Position numbers and translations under genes: made by a program | Shown here: piece after piece, positions 59,501 through 64,000 of the stretch | Position numbering within the stretch: position 1 is the first letter of the stretch | Layout of the letters: each line of letters starts with the position of its first letter | Assembly: GCF_018873765.1 (NCBI RefSeq) | Contig: NC_057925.1 | Location: 62,923,970-62,987,969 of the forward strand | Length of the DNA stretch: 64,000 nucleotides | Direction: 5' to 3' | Source: Telopea speciosissima | Taxonomy: Eukaryota > Streptophyta > Magnoliopsida > Proteales > Proteaceae | The notes under the pieces: model-generated | Told to the model about the DNA's origin: nothing | Database searches by the model: none | What the model saw: the letters and a program-made list of their open reading frames with translations, nothing else

Positions 59501-61015
59501 GGCAGGAAGCATCTACAGATGGAAAGTAGAAGGCAGCAATGTTGGAAGAAATGCCAGCACTACATAAAAATAATACGTGGGATCTTGTGGCTCTTTCTCC
59601 AGGGAAAAAACCAGTGGGATGTAAATGGGTCTTCGTGGTCAAACAGAAGGCAGATGGTTCGGTGGATAGGTATAAGGCACGTCTGGTTGCAAAGGGGTTC
59701 ACTCCGACTTACGGGGTTGACTATCAGGAGACCTTTGCACCAGTGGCAAAGCTCAACACCGTCAGGGTGTTATTATCTTGTGCTGCAAATCTTGGGTGGG
59801 ATTTCCAGCAGTTAGATGTGAAGAATGCCTTCCTTCATGGGGAGCTTGAGGAGGAGGTATATATGGACATTCCACCAGGCTTCTCTGATGACAGGACTAG
59901 GGGCAAGGTCTGTAAATTGAAGCGTGCTCTTTATGGGTTGAAGCAGTCACCTAGGGCCTGGTTTGGCAAATTTCATAAGGCTATGATTTCAGCAAGTTAC
60001 AAGCAGAGCAATTTTGATCACACCTTGTTTATCAGATGAGTTGGTGACAAGGTTACTCTTCTCATAGTCTGTGTGGATGATATTGTGATCACTGGTAATG
60101 ATGATGCTGCAATCAGGGATTTGAAACTTCTCCTTGGCCGTGAGTTTGAGGTCAAAGATCTTAGTCCTCTAAAATATTTTCTAGGGATAGAAGTTGCTCG
60201 ATCTTCGAAGGGCATCTTTCTTTCTCAACAAAAATATGTCCTTAATAATCTATTGACTGAGACAGGGCTGCTAGGGTGTCATCCTTCGGATACTCCTATG
60301 GAAGCTACTACAAAACTTAGGGAGAAAGAGGGTGAGCCTGTTGACAAAGGTGGTTATTAGCGGTTAGTGGGCAAACTAATCTATCTTTCCCACACACGAC
60401 TTGACATAGCAGTTGCTGTAAGTTTGGTGAGCCAGTTCATGCATGATCCCTATTCCTCTCATATGGATGCAGTCCATCGTATTTTGAGGTATTTGAAGTC
60501 TGCTCCAGGAAAAGGAATCCTTCTATCTCCCAATGGTCATCTTAAGATTGAGGCTTATACTGATGCCGCTTGGGCTGGTTCTACTGACAGGAAATCTATC
60601 TCTGGCTATTGTTCCTTTGTGGGTGGGAACCTTGACACATGGCGTAGTAAAAAGCAGAATGTTGTGGCAAGGTCCAGTGTTGAAGCCAAGTTTTGTGCCA
60701 TGGCGCAAGGCATTTGTGAACTTCTATGGCTTAGAGGATTATTGCAGGATATTGGTGTTGCTGTCCATCTTCCCATGATGTCACAATAAAGCTGCCATTA
60801 GCATTGCTCATAACCCTGTCCAGCATGATCGCACTAAACACGTGGACGTTGACCAACATTTCATCAAGGAGAAGCTTGAAGCCAGCCTCATTTGTGTTCC
60901 CTTTGTGAAGTCTACTGATCAACTGGCTGATGTGTTCACTAAGGGACTGAGTAACAAGCTGTTTCATCCTATCTTAGTTAAGTTGGGCATGCATGATATA
61001 TATGCTCCAACTTGA
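56518..61015 (+). pseudogene. Copia 2 gag-pol, broken mainly by in-frame stops
   Basis: Gag starts at about 56518-56542 (UBN2-type, NPIKLDGTDYLLWS). A stop lies at 56938-56940. A local frame change covers the CCHC knuckle (CEHCHKPYHTKEKC, near 57.33 kb), after which the original frame returns. The protease motif at 57.65 kb reads INSRATDHM, so the catalytic Asp and the following Gly are both replaced. The integrase core runs at about 58.2-58.6 kb (HSDVWGP, SDNGTEY, NGVTERKNRHLL) with a stop at 58363-58365. Further stops are at 59527-59529, 60037-60039 and 60358-60360, all in one frame. The reverse transcriptase YVDD motif reads CVDD (near 60.07 kb), and RNase H residues are altered (TDAAWAGS). 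A final frame break lies near 60.78 kb. It is non-functional. Confidence 0.93.
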
Positions 61016-61022
61016 GGGGGAG

Positions 61023-61218
61023 TGTTCGATATATGCGCCAGAATACCCCCACGGTATTCTGAACTTTTTTCCATTATTATTTTATTGTTTTTGTATATGT
61101 GGTTTAGTCCCACATTGCTCATGTACATATTTTACTATTTTGTTATTCTTATAAATAAGAAGGTGCTTGGGATGGAATTAATCATCCAAGCATTCCGCCT
61201 AATTCTAATTTGTTAACA
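61023..61218 (+). repeat. 3' LTR of Copia element 2
   Basis: 196 bp. The loop of the hairpin at 61039-61061 reads CCCAC, the exact inverse complement of GTGGG in the 5' LTR. Confidence 0.95.
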
Positions 61219-61599
61219 GAATCATATCCAGAAACCAAGAGAAAACCACTTCAAGCCAAAGTTAGATTCCTGTGGCAGATACAAGAACAGAGGGGCTAAG
61301 AAGAATGAGAGTCACAATTACTCTCGAAGAACTATGAGAAATGCTCACAATCTAAGGACAGACTTCAAGAAGAGAAGTTACAAAAACGTCGACCACAAAA
61401 GGCCAACATCATACTTTATAAATGCAAGGCATGATCAAAATTGGAGGCCTCAAAGGAACAGCTTCAAAAAAGGCTTGGCCCTATGAACAGCCACAAATTT
61501 TCAAGGTATGAAAGGCAAACTCCCCATAATGAGCATGAAAATGAGTATATTAAAATGAATGGATGTTTGTGGAAGAGAGTAGATGTTGGGGACGACTAC

Positions 61600-63470
61600 A
61601 AGGAGCTCTCCTAAGAGTCATTTACTGATAAACTGGCTTTACAATGAAGATGGGATTTGGAGGGAGATACCAACGAGATGTGGATTGAGATGGCGACTTG
61701 TAGTAAGAAGGTTACTAAGGAAGTCCTAGGGGTTTCCAAGGGAATGCATCTAGGCCCTAGAGAGACTTGGTGGTGGGATGACGAGGTCCAAGTAGCCATT
61801 AAGACTAAGAAAGTTCATTATAAGACCTGGCAAAGGACTAATGAGGCAGAGGATAAAGCGAGATACTATGCAGCCAGAAAAGAAGCTTGGAAGATTGTAG
61901 GGAAAGCAAGGGCGAAGAAATATGATGACCTTTATGAAAAACTTAATACAAAGGAAGGGGAGAATGCAATCTATCGAATAGCTAAACTGATGCATTAAGA
62001 GCGAGGATGGTAGAGTACTAATACGGGATGCAGACATTTGGAAGAGATGGGGTGATTATTTTTACAATCTACTAAATGGAGCTACCTTACCTGATAGGAT
62101 GGATTCAGAAGTGGAGAGGAATAGTCTTGAAGCCAACACACGTCATGGATTTCTACAACAAGTTGGCGAGGCCAAAGTTAAAGAAGCCCTACAAAAGATG
62201 AAGGTAGGCAAAACACCGGGACCGGATGAGATCCCAATTGACGAATGGAAGAGCTTAGGAGTATGGGGGGTATCTTGGCTAACCAAGCTGTTTAACAAGA
62301 TTTTGAGTACAAGGAAAATTCCAAATGATTGGAGGAGAAGCACTGTAATTCCAATCTATAAGAACAAATGTGATATCTAGAACTGCAATAACTATAGAGG
62401 CATTAAACTAATGAGTCTCATTACCATGAAATTATGGGGGAAAATCGTTGAAGCTCACCTAAGAAGAAACTGATATATTAAAGAACCAATTTGGTTTAAT
62501 GCTAGGGAGATTCACCACAGAAGCTATTTACCTTCTAAGGAGGCTTATGGAAATTATTAGAGCTTACAAAAGGAATCTGTATATGGTCTACATCGACCTA
62601 GAAAAGGCCTATGATAGAGTTCCTAGAGAGCTCATTTAGAATGTCCTAAGGAAGAGAAGGAACTCAAGTAACTATGTGGATATAATTAAGGACATATAAG
62701 AGGGTGCGGTGACAAGTGTCAAAACTGCAGAGGGCCAAAGTAGTGAATTCCCAATTACAATTGGGTTACAGCAAGGATCAGCTCTAAGCCCTTATTTCTT
62801 TGCACTCATCAAGGATGATTTAACCAGGCACATCCAAGATGAGGTCCCTTGGTGTATGCTTTTTGCTGATGATATTGTTTTGATAGACGAGACAGTAGCA
62901 GGGATTAATGCGAAGCTGGAATTATGGAGATCTTGCTTGGAATCAGGAGGTTTTAAATTAAGAAGAACAAAGACATACTATATGATGTGTAACTCCAATC
63001 AAACCAGGAGAAGCGATGAAATGGTAAAACTCGAGGAGCGAAAGCTACCACATAGTGAATGCTTTAGGTACCTGAGGTAAACCATTAACAAAGAGGGTGA
63101 TATAAAGGATGATATTTCCCACAGAATTAAAGTAGGATGGATGAAATGGAGAGGTGCTTTAGGAGTTTTATATGACAAACGCATGCCTATTAAGCTTAAG
63201 GGGAAATTCTACAAGACAGTAATAAGACCAACAATGATTTATGGGGCGGAATGTTGGGCCGTCAAGAAGAGTAATATTGATAAGATGAGCATAGCGGAAA
63301 TGAGGATGTTGAGGAGAATGTGCGGCAAGACCAGGAGAGATAGAGTAAGGAATGATTGTATTAGAACTGAATTAGGAGTTGCACCAATCCAGGACAAGCT
63401 CTGGCCTCCGTAAGAGCCGTTTGAGGTGGTATGGTCATGTCCAACGGAGACCCATGGATGCACCAGTAAG
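61600..63470 (+). pseudogene. RTE-type LINE reverse transcriptase, decayed
   Basis: Broken frames on the plus strand read as an RTE-clade ORF. They run from the region before the reverse transcriptase (WWWDDEVQVAI at about 61.77 kb), through GKTPGPDEIPIDEWK (62.21 kb), NYRGIKLMSL and VYIDLEKAYDRVPREL (62.59 kb), to GLQQGSALSPYFFAL (62.77 kb) and CMLFADDIVLID (about 62.86-62.89 kb). The C-terminal part holds IYGAECWAVKKS (63.24 kb) and RRMCGKTRRDR. There are many stops and frame changes. The 3' end is cut off at 63470 by another repeat, and the 5' boundary near 61.6 kb is approximate. It shows no close likeness to the L1-type copies at 40-45 kb. Confidence 0.85.
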
Positions 63471-64000
63471 CATAGTTCGAGAACTCGCGAGATCTCGGTT
63501 TTCTATGAGGTCGAGACGAGACGTAATATGAGTTTAAAAAATGCACTATCTCAGGTAACTCAAGATCTCGACCCGAGAATTTGGGTCAACCCAGATCTCA
63601 ACCCATCTTATGTTAAAAAAGTGCCATATCTTGAGCTGTCTCGAGATATCTCGACCGAGAGGCTGTTCCACTTCTACTGAGTTCCATTTTGGTATATAGA
63701 CACCTATCTATGCAAACCTTCTTATGTTATAAAAGTGCCATATCTCAAGCTGTCTTGAGATATCTCGACCAAGAGGCTGTTCCACTTCTACTGAGACTGC
63801 CATTTTGGTATACAGGCACCTATTTATGCAAACCTTGGTATACAGACACAGGACAGACACTTAAATATGCCTAATATCATTTAAGTAAATGTTTTTGTAT
63901 TTCTATTTCATTTACTTAAGATATTATTCATAAATAAGCAAATACCCCCCTATTTGAATCCAATAAAAATAGTTAAAAAATAAAATTCCAAAAGGAAAAA
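63471..64000 (-). mobile_element. Second, inverted copy of the CA-ended hAT-like family (runs off the edge)
   Basis: It starts CATAGTTCGAGAACTCGCGA at 63471, like the inverse of the right end of the element at 45533-52313. Its last 120 bp (about 63.88-64.00 kb) are the near-exact inverse complement of about 51957-52075 in that element. It contains an internal direct repeat of about 110 bp (TATGTTAAAAAAGTGCCATA at about 63609, and again near 63723). It interrupts the RTE LINE. The far end is outside the window. Confidence 0.65.

Larger units (their letters stand above)
55423..61218 (+). mobile_element. Full-length Copia LTR retrotransposon 2, 5.80 kb
   Basis: The 5' LTR is 55423-55618 and the 3' LTR 61023-61218, each exactly 196 bp and running TGTTCG..GTTAACA. 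GAATC flanks both sides (55418-55422 and 61219-61223), an exact 5-bp target duplication. The primer-binding site TGGTATCAGAGC starts at 55619, and the polypurine tract CTTGAGGGGGAG ends at 61022. By eye the LTRs differ by seven base changes plus one 5-bp micro-inversion. Protein order and similarity make it a relative of Copia 1. It lies inside the gag of an older Copia relic. Confidence 0.96.
54584..61600 (+). pseudogene. Gag region of an old Copia relic, interrupted by Copia 2
   Basis: From 54642 an open frame encodes a gag-like protein start (MATHSRFPEF.. FLPYDDDAW). After stops and shifts, the segments YEELSNLYEELCSNLK and LHTSLEKFTNGPKDLNMMIG appear by about 55.2 kb. The LEKFTNG..L..(M/L)(I/L)G word is, from memory, typical of the SIRE/Maximus-type Copia gag. 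The region is broken at 55422 by the Copia 2 insertion and resumes at 61219 (HIQKPRENHFKPKLD) up to about 61.5 kb. No pol of this element is present; the right side is followed by RTE-type LINE sequence. Confidence 0.55.

Noticed and set aside
46162-61218. Endogenous pararetrovirus (caulimovirus-type) insertion
   Set aside because: Domain order is protease-integrase-reverse transcriptase-RNase H with LTRs and 5-bp duplications, which is Copia; no movement or coat protein region is seen.
1-64000. tRNA, rRNA, snoRNA genes or CRISPR arrays
   Set aside because: No cloverleaf-like sequence with a convincing GGTTCGA-type arm was noticed by eye, and no spaced identical repeats of CRISPR type; a tRNAscan or Infernal run would be needed for certainty.

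Overview
This window is nuclear DNA from a plant, almost certainly a eudicot. It is AT-rich, has intron-bearing genes with GT..AG junctions, codes for proteins recognisable from Arabidopsis families, and is heavily loaded with Copia, LINE, hAT-like and Tourist-like elements. The species cannot be named from sequence alone. No organellar DNA, rRNA or tRNA gene was recognised. CRISPR arrays and bacterial operons are not expected here.

Left part (1-35 kb), the gene-bearing segment. In order it holds: the 5' end of a NOT3 gene (CCR4-NOT complex, minus strand, 3.66-3.99 kb, running off the left edge through a very long intron that contains a 1,685-bp solo LTR); an intronless gene for a basic, probably nuclear protein of unknown function (plus, 9.37-10.21 kb), whose promoter carries a tandemly duplicated 48-bp block with E2F-type sites; a complete six-coding-exon MYB-CC/GARP transcription factor of the MYR1/MYR2 type (minus, 14.70-17.04 kb); a complete three-exon cytosolic pyruvate kinase (plus, 23.65-26.74 kb); and a RING-H2 E3 ligase (minus, 29.30-30.32 kb). 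From memory of Arabidopsis locus numbers, NOT3-MYR1, MYR2-pyruvate kinase and pyruvate kinase-RING are each close neighbours on different Arabidopsis segments, so this window may keep an ancestral order that is split there.

Middle part (35-45 kb). Several spliced-looking exons of an unrecognised minus-strand gene are spread over at least 6 kb. Its introns hold two 5'-truncated LINE copies of one family, each with a clear target-site duplication, and a scrambled LTR related to the solo LTR at 1.7 kb.

Right part (45.5-64 kb), a nested transposon stack. A non-autonomous hAT-like element (8-bp duplication), which contains a near-perfect 144-bp foldback, is split by a full-length Copia element (46.16-51.93 kb). 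Next come a second hAT-like element with a duplicated end and an older Copia relic (LTR end plus gag) interrupted by a second full-length Copia element (55.42-61.22 kb). A decayed RTE-type LINE follows, itself interrupted by another, inverted copy of the first hAT family running off the right edge. All transposon genes seen are broken. The most distinctive observations are a hairpin-loop micro-inversion between the two LTRs of the second Copia element, decay of that element mainly by C-to-T type nonsense changes, degenerate repeats in both Copia leaders, the E2F promoter block, the foldback inside the hAT element and the apparent merged synteny.
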